Below, piece after piece: positions 25,561-34,123 of a stretch of 64,000 nucleotides of DNA. Under the pieces are notes generated by a model that searched no databases, was not told the origin of the DNA, and saw only the letters and a list, made by a program, of their open reading frames with translations. The number at the start of each line of letters is the position of its first letter. Position 1 is the stretch's first letter. The DNA comes from Bacteroidales bacterium (GTDB lineage: Bacteria; Bacteroidota; Bacteroidia; Bacteroidales; UBA4417), in the NCBI GenBank assembly GCA_016707785.1, contig JADJGZ010000001.1:310001-374000 (forward strand), given 5' to 3'. A program made the position numbers and the translations under genes.

Positions 25561-25591
25561 TTTGTTTCTATTTAAAAAAAGCATAATTTTG
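25561..25591 (+). promoter_or_regulatory. Promoter of the L31 gene
   Basis: TTTG (25561-25564), a 19-base spacer and TAATTTTG (25584-25591) match the Bacteroidota promoter exactly. The start codon is at 25620. Confidence 0.8.
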
Positions 25592-25619
25592 CAGCCCTCA
25601 AATAAAGCAGGAAATTTAT

Positions 25620-25892
25620 ATGAAAAAAGACATCCATCCCAAAGAATACCGACTGGTCGTATTTAAAGATATCTCAAATGATCATTCATTCATGACCCGT
25701 TCAACGGTTGCCACTAAAGAATCAGTTGTTTGGGAAGACGGCAAGGAATACCCACTTGTCAAGCTTGAAATTTCAAACACCTCTCACCCTTTCTATACTG
25801 GTAAGATTAAACTGGTTGATACTGCCGGTCGTGTTGATAAGTTCCGTCAGAAATTTGAGAAACATCTCCAAATGAAAAATAAAGCCAAATAA
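25620..25892 (+). CDS. rpmE2: 50S ribosomal protein L31, type B
   Basis: A 90-residue ribosomal protein bL31 of the zinc-independent type [20 protein letters not shown] is the usual opening, and [20 protein letters not shown] with [11 protein letters not shown] is the conserved C-terminal half. The CxxC zinc motifs of type A are absent. In many bacteria the type B copy replaces the zinc form under zinc limitation; in Bacteroidota it is often the only copy, so no zinc control should be assumed. It has its own strong promoter and terminator, so it is a single-gene transcript. Confidence 0.97.
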   Translation: MKKDIHPKEYRLVVFKDISNDHSFMTRSTVATKESVVWEDGKEYPLVKLEISNTSHPFYTGKIKLVDTAGRVDKFRQKFEKHLQMKNKAK

Positions 25893-25910
25893 AACGGCTT
25901 TCCAGATATA

Positions 25911-25939
25911 AAAGCTGCCTTGATGGCAGCTTTTTTTTT
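25911..25939 (+). terminator. Terminator after L31
   Basis: AAAGCTGCC and GGCAGCTTT pair around a TTGAT loop (core stem 25914-25919 with 25925-25930), followed by nine T. Confidence 0.9.
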
Positions 25940-26109
25940 ACCAATATTCTCTAATTCCCTTATTTTTATCTGAACAACGCAGGAATTACCTTGTTCTCCT
26001 TCTGTGGCATGATTATTGACTTTTCCTCACCACTCATCCTGATAGCAGGAGGTTTCGGGTGTATGTCATAATGACATGTCCTAATAAGTTTATAATTTGA
26101 AAGAAAAAG

Positions 26110-28533
26110 ATGTCGAACTTGCTTGAAGATGAAACTGAATTCATTCCTTTGCTTTCAGCGGAGGACGAAGAATTAATCAATGCAGAAAAAGTACCTGCAG
26201 ATTTACCCATATTACCTTTACGAAATACTGTTCTTTTTCCCGGTGTTGTGATTCCCATCACAGTTGGAAGGGATAAATCAATTCGACTGATAAAGGAATA
26301 TTATAAAGGAAGCCGGATCATTGGAGTTGTTTCCCAGAAAGATCCTGAAATCGAAGACCCGGCATTTGAAGATCTCAACAGGATTGGTACGGTAGCCTAT
26401 ATTATCAAAATACTCCAGATGCCTGATGGCAATACTACCGCCATTATCCAGGGAAAGAAACGATTTGAATTAGGGAATCTGCTTCAGAGTGACCCTTATT
26501 TCAAGGCCTCGGTTGCTGAGTTTGATTCTCCTTCTGCCTATTTAAAGGATGACAAATCTTTTGAAGCACTTATAGCTTCCATCAAAGATTTATCTATTCA
26601 AATCATCAGCCAGTCACCTAATCTGCCCAGTGAAGCGGCTTTTGCAATAAAAAACATTGAGAGTTCTGTCTTCCTGGTGAATTTTGTAGCTTCTAACCTT
26701 AATATTGAGCTTTCAGAAAAGCAGAACTTACTTGGTATAAAGGATCTGGATCAGCGGGCAAATATGGTATTGTCGCTGCTTACCAAGGAATTACAAATGC
26801 TTGACCTAAAGAACCAGATCCAGAATAAAGTGAAGGTTGATATGGATAAGCAGCAGCGTGATTATCTGTTAAACCAGCAACTAAGGCTTATCCAGGAAGA
26901 ACTTGGAAATAATCCCAATGAGCAGCAGCTGAATGATTTAAAACAAAAGGCTGCTTCCAAAAAATGGCCCGAATCTGTAGGGGCTACATTTGACAAGGAA
27001 ATGAGCAAAATCATCCGGATGAATCCTGCTGCAATGGAATATTCCATGCAGTTGAATTACCTGGAAGCTATTGTTGATCTGCCATGGGAAAGCTATACAG
27101 AAGACAATTTTGATCTGAAAAATGCCCAGGATGTTTTGGATAAAGACCATTACGGAATGGACAAAGTAAAGGAACGTATCATTGAATACCTTGCAGTGCT
27201 TAAGCTCAAAGGTGACATGAAATCACCCATTCTTTGTTTGGTGGGCCCTCCGGGTGTTGGTAAAACTTCCCTCGGAAAGTCTATCGCCAAAGCATTAGGA
27301 CGCAGTTATATTCGAATGTCTTTAGGGGGCCTGCATGATGAATCAGAAATCAGAGGCCACAGACGCACCTATATTGGAGCTATGCCCGGCAGGATCATAC
27401 AAAGTATTCGGAAAGCAAAATTTTCAAACCCTGTATTTGTTCTTGATGAAATCGATAAAGTTTCAGGTATGACGGTAAATGGTGACCCTTCGGCTGCTTT
27501 GCTTGAAGTACTGGATCCTGAACAAAACCTGGCTTTCTACGATAATTTCCTTGAAATCGAATATGACCTCTCTAAGGTAATGTTCATTGCCACAGCCAAT
27601 ACATTGAGTACCATCCATCCCGCTCTTCGCGACAGGATGGAGATTATTGACCTGAGTGGTTACTTACTTGAAGAGAAGATTGAAATAGCCAAAAGGCACT
27701 TGATTCCCAAGCAATTGAGAGAGCATGGCATGACTACAAAAACGATCTCCTTCCCTAAAGCAACACTGGAGAAACTTATTGAAGACTATACCAGGGAATC
27801 GGGTGTTCGTCTGCTGGAAAAAAATATTGCCAAAGTTATCCGAAGCAGGGCAAAATATATTGCTATGAATGAGACTTTTAATAAGTCTATTACCCCTGAT
27901 AACCTCCAGGGTATTCTTGGAAATTCGATTTTCCAGCAAGAAAAGAGCTTTTCCAATAAAGTTGCCGGTGTGGTGACAGGATTAGCCTGGACTGCAGTGG
28001 GTGGTGAGATCCTTTTTGTTGAAGTCAGTTTAAGTCCGGGAAAGGGTAATCTCACAATTACCGGAAACCTTGGAGATGTCATGAAGGAATCAGCAACCAT
28101 TGCTTATGAATACCTGAAAGCACATGCCTGGATGCTCAGTATTCCTGTTGAAATATTCGAAAAATGGAATGTTCATATTCATGTTCCTGAGGGTGCCACA
28201 CCAAAAGACGGTCCTTCCGCAGGGATCACAATGTTCACGGCCCTGGCTTCTGCATTTACCCAACGAAAAGTAAAGAGTAAACTTGCCATGACCGGCGAAA
28301 TCACTCTTCGGGGAAGGGTTCTTCCTGTAGGAGGAATCAAGGAGAAGATACTGGCCGCAAAACGTGCAAGGATTACAGATATCATCCTTTCTTCAGATAA
28401 TAGAAAAGAGATTGAGGACATCAAGAAAGAGTACATTAAAGGGGTGAATTTTCATTACATCAATGAAATGATCGAAGTGATTGAACTTGGACTTACCAAA
28501 GAAAAAGTTGACTCCCCCCTTAATCTGAATTAG
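26110..28533 (+). CDS. lon: ATP-dependent protease Lon
   Basis: An 807-residue AAA+ serine protease that degrades misfolded and regulatory proteins in the cytoplasm. The N-terminal substrate-binding domain contains [20 protein letters not shown]. The AAA+ module has Walker [10 protein letters not shown] (about residue 378) and Walker B FVLDEIDK. The protease domain carries the catalytic Ser in [14 protein letters not shown] (about 702) and the Lys in [14 protein letters not shown] (about 745). Length is normal, with a short acidic N-terminal extension ([20 protein letters not shown]) typical of Bacteroidota Lon. It is flanked by terminators, so it is transcribed alone. Confidence 0.98.
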   Translation: MSNLLEDETEFIPLLSAEDEELINAEKVPADLPILPLRNTVLFPGVVIPITVGRDKSIRLIKEYYKGSRIIGVVSQKDPEIEDPAFEDLNRIGTVAYIIKILQMPDGNTTAIIQGKKRFELGNLLQSDPYFKASVAEFDSPSAYLKDDKSFEALIASIKDLSIQIISQSPNLPSEAAFAIKNIESSVFLVNFVASNLNIELSEKQNLLGIKDLDQRANMVLSLLTKELQMLDLKNQIQNKVKVDMDKQQRDYLLNQQLRLIQEELGNNPNEQQLNDLKQKAASKKWPESVGATFDKEMSKIIRMNPAAMEYSMQLNYLEAIVDLPWESYTEDNFDLKNAQDVLDKDHYGMDKVKERIIEYLAVLKLKGDMKSPILCLVGPPGVGKTSLGKSIAKALGRSYIRMSLGGLHDESEIRGHRRTYIGAMPGRIIQSIRKAKFSNPVFVLDEIDKVSGMTVNGDPSAALLEVLDPEQNLAFYDNFLEIEYDLSKVMFIATANTLSTIHPALRDRMEIIDLSGYLLEEKIEIAKRHLIPKQLREHGMTTKTISFPKATLEKLIEDYTRESGVRLLEKNIAKVIRSRAKYIAMNETFNKSITPDNLQGILGNSIFQQEKSFSNKVAGVVTGLAWTAVGGEILFVEVSLSPGKGNLTITGNLGDVMKESATIAYEYLKAHAWMLSIPVEIFEKWNVHIHVPEGATPKDGPSAGITMFTALASAFTQRKVKSKLAMTGEITLRGRVLPVGGIKEKILAAKRARITDIILSSDNRKEIEDIKKEYIKGVNFHYINEMIEVIELGLTKEKVDSPLNLN

Positions 28534-28558
28534 CTTAGCTTACTACACAATAAATGAA

Positions 28559-28596
28559 TCGCCCGGGAATCTGTTGCATGACAGTTTCCCGGGCGA
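28559..28596. terminator. Terminator between lon and the M1 peptidase gene
   Basis: TCGCCCGGGAA (28559-28569) pairs with TTCCCGGGCGA (28586-28596), and an inner CTGT/ACAG extends the stem. AAAAGTTTT follows. It lies between convergent genes. Confidence 0.8.
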
Positions 28597-28663
28597 AAAG
28601 TTTTATTCAGTATTGTGATTAATTAAGCCTCTGCTGTTTATGGCCAGAACACCATATTCATTG

Positions 28664-30646
28664 TTATTGCCTGATAATTTTAAAAGATTTTACCTGGTTT
28701 CCGGAACTAAAGTTTAGGAAATAAAAACCAGAGGGCAAATTACTACCATCCCATTCGAATTCATGGATTCCGGCTGATTGTTTTGGCAGCGACTTCTGAA
28801 AAACGACCCTACCCATTGGATCAGTTACAGTTATATTTGAATTAGAAGGCTGGTCAAGTGAATACCTTATAATTACCTGACTATCAAACTGCGTTGGAAA
28901 TACTGATATTCCCGGATTCTGAGCTTCAGGTTCATCGATAGAGACAATGGTACTGGCTTGTTTTAGGACAATATCATTATGAGGATCAAACTGTAGGTTG
29001 GCGGGTTGCTGATCAAATTCAAAAGTAAAAATCTGGTTATTATAACTGTTGAAAACCCTGATTATGGTGTCAGTGAGGTTCATAAAACTGATTCTTAATT
29101 CAATGGGCATCTGCCAATAATATAATGAAGCCTGTTGCTGGCGTGCAGTAAAGGTCACCTGCCATTTACCATCCTGTAGGGGTTTAAAAGAATAGACATT
29201 TTTATAAGAGGGATGGTTAGGTTTGTATATCCAGGCATCAAAGAACCAATCCAGCTCCTGTTCGGTGACAGTTTCCATCTTGGTTTTAAAATCACCTATT
29301 GTTGCAGATTTATATTTGAAATCTACTGTATCAGTTGCATAGGCTTTGATACCTGCAAAATAAAGGCTGTCACCCAATACATATCTTAATTGGTGCAACA
29401 CACAGCTACCTTTCATGTATGTGATGGCATAATTAAACAAGGTATTGGAACTTGGCGTGTTAACCGCCCAGTCAGGGTTAGAAATTGCCCAACCCGGGTT
29501 CGCTGACAGGTAATAGCTGGCATTTCCATCTATTTCATTTTTGTAGGCACTATATCCGGACACATTCTCAGTCCAGTGAGCTTCAGTCCATGTTGCAAAA
29601 CCTTCATTTAGGAAAATATCTGCCCAGGTAGCACAAGTGATCATATCACCAAACCACTGGTGGGCAAATTCATGCGCTACTAACCATTCGTCCCAGCAAT
29701 CCGGACAAAGACTGGTTAATGTCTGGTTCTCCATTCCGCCCCATGCAAATTGATTATTTAAAGTGGCAAAACCATTCTTTTCAAAAGGATGATCCCCAAA
29801 TTCATGAGAAAAGAATGTAGTCATATCCCCTATGATAGCCTCCATAGGTCCGGGGTTTTCATTGTTGTTATAATAGAAACGCATGGGTACCACTTCATTG
29901 GTATTGGGGTTGGTCCAATAGACAATATCCAGTTTATAATTCACTTTAGAGGTAAGGATAACAAGGTAAGTTGCCACAGGATCACGGCTTATCCAATGAT
30001 AGGTAATTGAATTGGTTCCGGGAATGGAATCCTGCAGCCTGCCATTGGAAGCCAATTTGACATTAGCAGGGACCTTAGCCTTAACTGAGACTGTGGCTTT
30101 ATCACTGGGATGATCGTAACAGGGGAACCATTTCCTTGCACCTTCCGGTTCACAATCGGTGAAAAGGAATCCTCCGGATACATATACTGCATTGTCTTCC
30201 ACATTATTATGCTGATAATAAATTTTAATCATTGCTATTTCACCAGGCAGATAGGTCCTGTCGAGTGAAATATTTAAAAGATTATTTGAATGTGTAAAAG
30301 CAGATGCTGCCATACCGACCGAATCAATCGTAAGTGACAGAGTATTTGCATTAAGTTCTATCGCGTTTAAAGCAGTATCAATTCTGAATTGAATCACTAT
30401 GTTACCCTGAAAATTCCTGGGATATGGGGATGAATAGTTATTCATCAGGTCAAGTTCCATGGAGTAGTCCAAAACATCAAAAGAATGAGCCGGGGCATTT
30501 GGAGAGAATTGCTTCGACATGCCGGATAATTCATTTTGGATTTTTTTTGCATGGCAGTATTCATGTCCCCTTGAGAATTTCTGGACTTGTGCAGTCGTGA
30601 GCAAAGAAATAAGAAGGAAAAAAGTAAGTAAGGAGATGCGATTCAT
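28664..30646 (-). CDS. Secreted M1 family aminopeptidase with T9SS sorting domain
   Basis: A 660-residue zinc aminopeptidase exported to the surface or medium. I start at MNRISLLTFFLLISLL (30646), a signal peptide; the extra 17 residues from 30697 precede the likely transcription start. The catalytic part has WGGMENQTLTSLCPDCW, the zinc motif HEFAHQWFGD (about residue 324) and the third ligand in FLNEGFATWTEAHW. The C-terminal ~80 residues (ISVFPTQFDSQVIIRYSL, then LPSGFYFLNFSSGNQVKSF) are a T9SS sorting domain. Its likely job is to trim peptides outside the cell, which fits the peptide-binding lipoprotein encoded divergently upstream. Confidence 0.93.
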   Translation of the reverse strand: MNRISLLTFFLLISLLTTAQVQKFSRGHEYCHAKKIQNELSGMSKQFSPNAPAHSFDVLDYSMELDLMNNYSSPYPRNFQGNIVIQFRIDTALNAIELNANTLSLTIDSVGMAASAFTHSNNLLNISLDRTYLPGEIAMIKIYYQHNNVEDNAVYVSGGFLFTDCEPEGARKWFPCYDHPSDKATVSVKAKVPANVKLASNGRLQDSIPGTNSITYHWISRDPVATYLVILTSKVNYKLDIVYWTNPNTNEVVPMRFYYNNNENPGPMEAIIGDMTTFFSHEFGDHPFEKNGFATLNNQFAWGGMENQTLTSLCPDCWDEWLVAHEFAHQWFGDMITCATWADIFLNEGFATWTEAHWTENVSGYSAYKNEIDGNASYYLSANPGWAISNPDWAVNTPSSNTLFNYAITYMKGSCVLHQLRYVLGDSLYFAGIKAYATDTVDFKYKSATIGDFKTKMETVTEQELDWFFDAWIYKPNHPSYKNVYSFKPLQDGKWQVTFTARQQQASLYYWQMPIELRISFMNLTDTIIRVFNSYNNQIFTFEFDQQPANLQFDPHNDIVLKQASTIVSIDEPEAQNPGISVFPTQFDSQVIIRYSLDQPSNSNITVTDPMGRVVFQKSLPKQSAGIHEFEWDGSNLPSGFYFLNFSSGNQVKSFKIIRQ

Positions 30647-30669
30647 ATCAGTAGTATTTGTTATTGACA

Positions 30670-30698
30670 CAAAGGTAAAGGTTATTTGAATAGCCAAA
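30670..30698 (-). promoter_or_regulatory. Promoter of the M1 peptidase gene
   Basis: On the minus strand TTTG (30698-30695) and TACCTTTG (30677-30670) are 17 bases apart. The start of transcription would fall about 18 bases before the ATG at 30646, which rules out the longer frame. Confidence 0.55.
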
Positions 30699-30860
30699 AT
30701 GATAACTATTGCTTATACTATTGCCAAATGTTGTAATCTGTTAAGGGTACAATCTGTATCCATGTGGCTAACCAGTTCTAAAGGAAAATTGCATTGCATT
30801 TACAATTAGGTTCTCTGTACGTCCTTCCTTTAATTAATTTTGAAGCTTAAATAAGTTTCT

Positions 30861-32516
30861 ATGCCCAGGTTCTTAGCATTATTCTTTGTTTTGATGATTT
30901 TCTGTTTGATTTCTTCCTGCAGGCATTCACAAAAATCAGACAACAAACGAACAGTTTTCAGGTACAATGAATCCTCAGGAATCAGTTCTCTTGATCCGGC
31001 ATTTGCAAGGAACCAGGCTAATATCTGGGCTATTAACCAGCTTTTCAATGGTTTATTACAGTTAGATGAACAGCTTTCCCCACAACCTTGTATTGCTAAA
31101 AGCTGGATTATTTCGGAGAATGGATTAGTTTATACTTTTCATTTACGCAATGATGTTTATTTTCATGACTCCGGAATTTTCACTTTCGGGAAAGGCAGAA
31201 AAGTGGTTGCGAATGATTTTGTATATAGTTTCAACCGACTGACAGACCCCACTACAGCATCCCCAGGCGCCTGGATTTTTAACCAGGTTGAACAGGTTAA
31301 TAACAAATATGCCTTTAAAGCATTGAATGACACTACCCTGGAAATCAGGCTAAAATCACCATTCCCACCCTTTCCAGGCTTATTATGTATGCAATACTGT
31401 TCTGTAATTCCAAGGGAGGCTATTGATGCCTATGGAGCTGATTTCAGAAAAAATCCGATTGGAACAGGTCCATTCAGATTGAAATATTGGAAAGAGGGTG
31501 TAAAACTGGTAATGGAAAAGAACCAGCACTATTTTGAGAATGAAAATGGAGCCACCCTCCCCTACCTGGATGCCATTTCCGTAAGCTTTATTGTTGATAA
31601 GCAATCAGCATTCCTGGAATTTATCAAAGGGAACCTCGATTTTATGTCTGGAATTGATGCCAGTTATAAAGATGAATTACTTAGTCGTTCAGGAGAGTTA
31701 AACCCGAAGTATGCATCGAAGATTTCACTTACTAAAGCGCCATACCTTAATACTGAGTACCTGGGCATACTGGTGGATAGCAGTATGAGGTCAAATGCAA
31801 ACAATCCACTTTCCGATCAATATATCAGGCAGGCAATCAATTACGGATTCGACAGAGTTAAAATGATGCAATATCTTCGCAATAATATTGGTATTGCAGG
31901 CACTGCAGGATTTATTCCACCCGGTTTGCCCTGGTTCGAGACCTCTGAGATACCCGGTTATAATTTCAACCCAGCCCTGGCAAAGGAACTAATGGCAAAA
32001 GCCGGTTACCCCGGTGGGGCTGGATTGCCCCCTATAACTCTATCAACCAATGCATCCTACCTGGATCTGTGCAAGTATATACAGAGCCAGCTGAATGAAT
32101 TAGGTTTCGATATTCGCATTGATGTTTCCCCTCCGGCTACCCTTCGTGATATGATTGCCAAATCGGAAGTGCCTTTTTTCCGCGGTTCATGGATTGCCGA
32201 TTATCCTGATGCTGAAAACTACTTATCACTTTTTACCACTGCTAATTTCTGTCCGGTTGGGCCCAATTATACTCATTTCTCTGATAAAGAATTTGACAAA
32301 CTTTATAACCAGGCTTTAACAGAAAGGAATGACAGTGTAAGAGGAAAATTATATATGAAGATGGATCAGCTGATCATGAAAAAAGCGCCGGTGGTTGTGT
32401 TGTATTATGATCAGGTGCTACGATTTAGTGGAAATAATATCAGGAATCTTGGAAGCAATCCACTTAACCTGCTAACATTGAAAAAAGTACAGAAAATAAA
32501 CCTTAGTAATCAATAG
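30861..32516 (+). CDS. Peptide/oligosaccharide ABC-type substrate-binding lipoprotein (family 5)
   Basis: A 551-residue extracytoplasmic solute-binding protein of the DppA/OppA type. The N-terminus has a hydrophobic segment and lipobox (MIFCLISSCRHSQKS), so it is a lipoprotein. Family features are LDPAFARNQANIWAINQLFN, the AKSWIISENGLVYTFHLRN block, KNPIGTGPFRLKYWKEGVKL and RQAINYGFDRVKMMQYLRNN. No permease or ATPase genes are beside it, so its transport partners must be elsewhere. It is transcribed away from the M1 peptidase; a -7 box TAATTTTG is at 30835-30842. Confidence 0.9.
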   Translation: MPRFLALFFVLMIFCLISSCRHSQKSDNKRTVFRYNESSGISSLDPAFARNQANIWAINQLFNGLLQLDEQLSPQPCIAKSWIISENGLVYTFHLRNDVYFHDSGIFTFGKGRKVVANDFVYSFNRLTDPTTASPGAWIFNQVEQVNNKYAFKALNDTTLEIRLKSPFPPFPGLLCMQYCSVIPREAIDAYGADFRKNPIGTGPFRLKYWKEGVKLVMEKNQHYFENENGATLPYLDAISVSFIVDKQSAFLEFIKGNLDFMSGIDASYKDELLSRSGELNPKYASKISLTKAPYLNTEYLGILVDSSMRSNANNPLSDQYIRQAINYGFDRVKMMQYLRNNIGIAGTAGFIPPGLPWFETSEIPGYNFNPALAKELMAKAGYPGGAGLPPITLSTNASYLDLCKYIQSQLNELGFDIRIDVSPPATLRDMIAKSEVPFFRGSWIADYPDAENYLSLFTTANFCPVGPNYTHFSDKEFDKLYNQALTERNDSVRGKLYMKMDQLIMKKAPVVVLYYDQVLRFSGNNIRNLGSNPLNLLTLKKVQKINLSNQ

Positions 32517-32649
32517 TTGTTTCAAGTAAAGGCATAAATAAAATTCGAAGCTTAAATACTGTAAAGTATCAAATTGTTTAACTTAGCACGTCGATTGATC
32601 ATAATCGCTACTAAATGCGAAGGATTAAGAAACTTAAATACTTGATTCC

Positions 32650-33201
32650 TTGAGTCTAATAAATAATATCCGGTATCGTTTCGCGCGTAAAAACCTTGAA
32701 CAGGAGCATCAGAAGCTCTCGCGTACAAGGAAACCTTTGAATCTTGATAATTCCAGGTATATAGCTTTGCTTTATTATATTCCTGATGAAGATAGCTATA
32801 AAAAAATTGAAGATCTACTTAAGTTACTAGGTGATAGAAACATAAAAGTAAAAGTGGCTTGTTATACTGATCAAAAGGTTATTCCTCATTATTTCATCCC
32901 CAAATTAATGCAGGATATCCTTACTGTAAAGGACACCAATTGGTATTATTTTCCTGTAAAACCTTTTGTTAAGGATTTCTTACAAGAAGAATTCGATATA
33001 TTGATTGATCTTTCCTTAAAGGAGTATATTCCTTTACTATATCTTGCTGCCAATGCAAAAGCAAGTCTTAAAATTGGTCGTTTTGACGAATCACATCAAC
33101 ACTACTATGATCTAATGATTGACATCCCCCAGGATTCAACATTGGAGTATTTTATTGAACAGGTCATGCATTATCTGAATAAAATTAATACAGAATCATA
33201 A
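32650..33201 (+). CDS. DUF6913 family protein upstream of dapA
   Basis: A 183-residue cytoplasmic protein of the DUF6913 family, whose function is unknown. The start is a TTG (32650), giving SLINNIRYRFARKNLEQEH, a basic amphipathic N-terminus; no ATG gives a full-length product. Then come SRYIALLYYIPDEDSYKKIE and EEFDILIDLSLKEYIPLLYL, where the fold resembles a nucleotide-binding alpha/beta domain, and a conserved LKIGRFDESHQHYYDLMIDI. It stops one base before the dapA ATG, so translation is probably coupled. The pairing with dapA is common in Bacteroidota. Confidence 0.85.
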   Translation: MSLINNIRYRFARKNLEQEHQKLSRTRKPLNLDNSRYIALLYYIPDEDSYKKIEDLLKLLGDRNIKVKVACYTDQKVIPHYFIPKLMQDILTVKDTNWYYFPVKPFVKDFLQEEFDILIDLSLKEYIPLLYLAANAKASLKIGRFDESHQHYYDLMIDIPQDSTLEYFIEQVMHYLNKINTES

Positions 33202-33202
33202 G

Positions 33203-34093
33203 ATGAATTCAAGATTCAAAGGAACTGGTGTTGCCCTGGTCACGCCTTTTCATAAACAAGGAACCATTGATTTCGGCTCACTTGAGAAACTGGTCGAACA
33301 TTGTATAGCAGGTGGCATCAATTATCTTGTTGTTCAAGGGACTACGGCTGAAACGGCAACTCTGAACAAAGAAGAAAAGCATGCCCTCGCTGAGTATATT
33401 GTTGAAATTGTCAACAAACGCGTTCCACTCGTATTGGGTATAGGAGGTAATAATACACAGGATGTAGTTAATGTGCTCAGGTCCTGCACCTGTGATGGCT
33501 TTGATGCCATCCTGACGGTTACTCCATTTTATAACAAACCCCAACAAAGAGGATTGTATCTGCATTATAAAAATATTTCAGTTGTCAGCCCTTTGCCTAT
33601 TATCATGTATAATGTTCCTTCACGGACAAGTGTGAACATGAAAGCTGAGACAACCCTGCAGCTGGCACATGATTTTGATAATATCATCGGCATCAAGGAA
33701 GCCTCTGGAAATCTTGAACAGATAATGGATATTGTAAAAGACAAGCCTAAGGAATTTCTTGTTATTTCAGGTGATGACCTGTTAACATTACCATTGTTAT
33801 CTATGGGTTGTGAAGGTGTGATCTCTGTTGTGGCTAATGCATATCCACAGGAATTCTCTCAAATGGTGCAATTAGGATTAAAAGGTGAATTCAAGAAAGC
33901 CCGGGAGTTACATTTCAAACTAACTGAATTTATTAAGGCTTTATTCATTGACGGGAATCCGGCAGGAATTAAAGCTGCATTGGAAATCAAGGGAATACTG
34001 GCAAACAACCTTAGACTACCTTTAGTTAAAGTAGAGAAAAACATCTATAACCAGATAGCATCTCTCATTCAGGAACTGGATGCCAGCAAGTAA
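33203..34093 (+). CDS. dapA: 4-hydroxy-tetrahydrodipicolinate synthase
   Basis: A 296-residue class I aldolase that condenses pyruvate with aspartate semialdehyde, first committed step to diaminopimelate and lysine. GTGVALVTPFHKQGTIDFGS opens the barrel, VVQGTTAETATLNKEEK is the phosphate-type loop (TTAE in place of the usual TTGE), PIIMYNVPSRTSVNM holds the catalytic Tyr, and GIKEASGNLEQIMDI has the Schiff-base Lys (about 165). Length is normal. It is directly after the DUF6913 gene and 30 bases before the M14 carboxypeptidase gene. Confidence 0.96.
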   Translation: MNSRFKGTGVALVTPFHKQGTIDFGSLEKLVEHCIAGGINYLVVQGTTAETATLNKEEKHALAEYIVEIVNKRVPLVLGIGGNNTQDVVNVLRSCTCDGFDAILTVTPFYNKPQQRGLYLHYKNISVVSPLPIIMYNVPSRTSVNMKAETTLQLAHDFDNIIGIKEASGNLEQIMDIVKDKPKEFLVISGDDLLTLPLLSMGCEGVISVVANAYPQEFSQMVQLGLKGEFKKARELHFKLTEFIKALFIDGNPAGIKAALEIKGILANNLRLPLVKVEKNIYNQIASLIQELDASK

Positions 34094-34123
34094 AACTCAT
34101 TACTGCTTAAAAAACTTTTATAA

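Noticed and set aside
27786..28100. 104-residue minus-strand frame inside lon
   Set aside because: Antisense to the Lon protease domain, which is fully conserved; it is a shadow frame.
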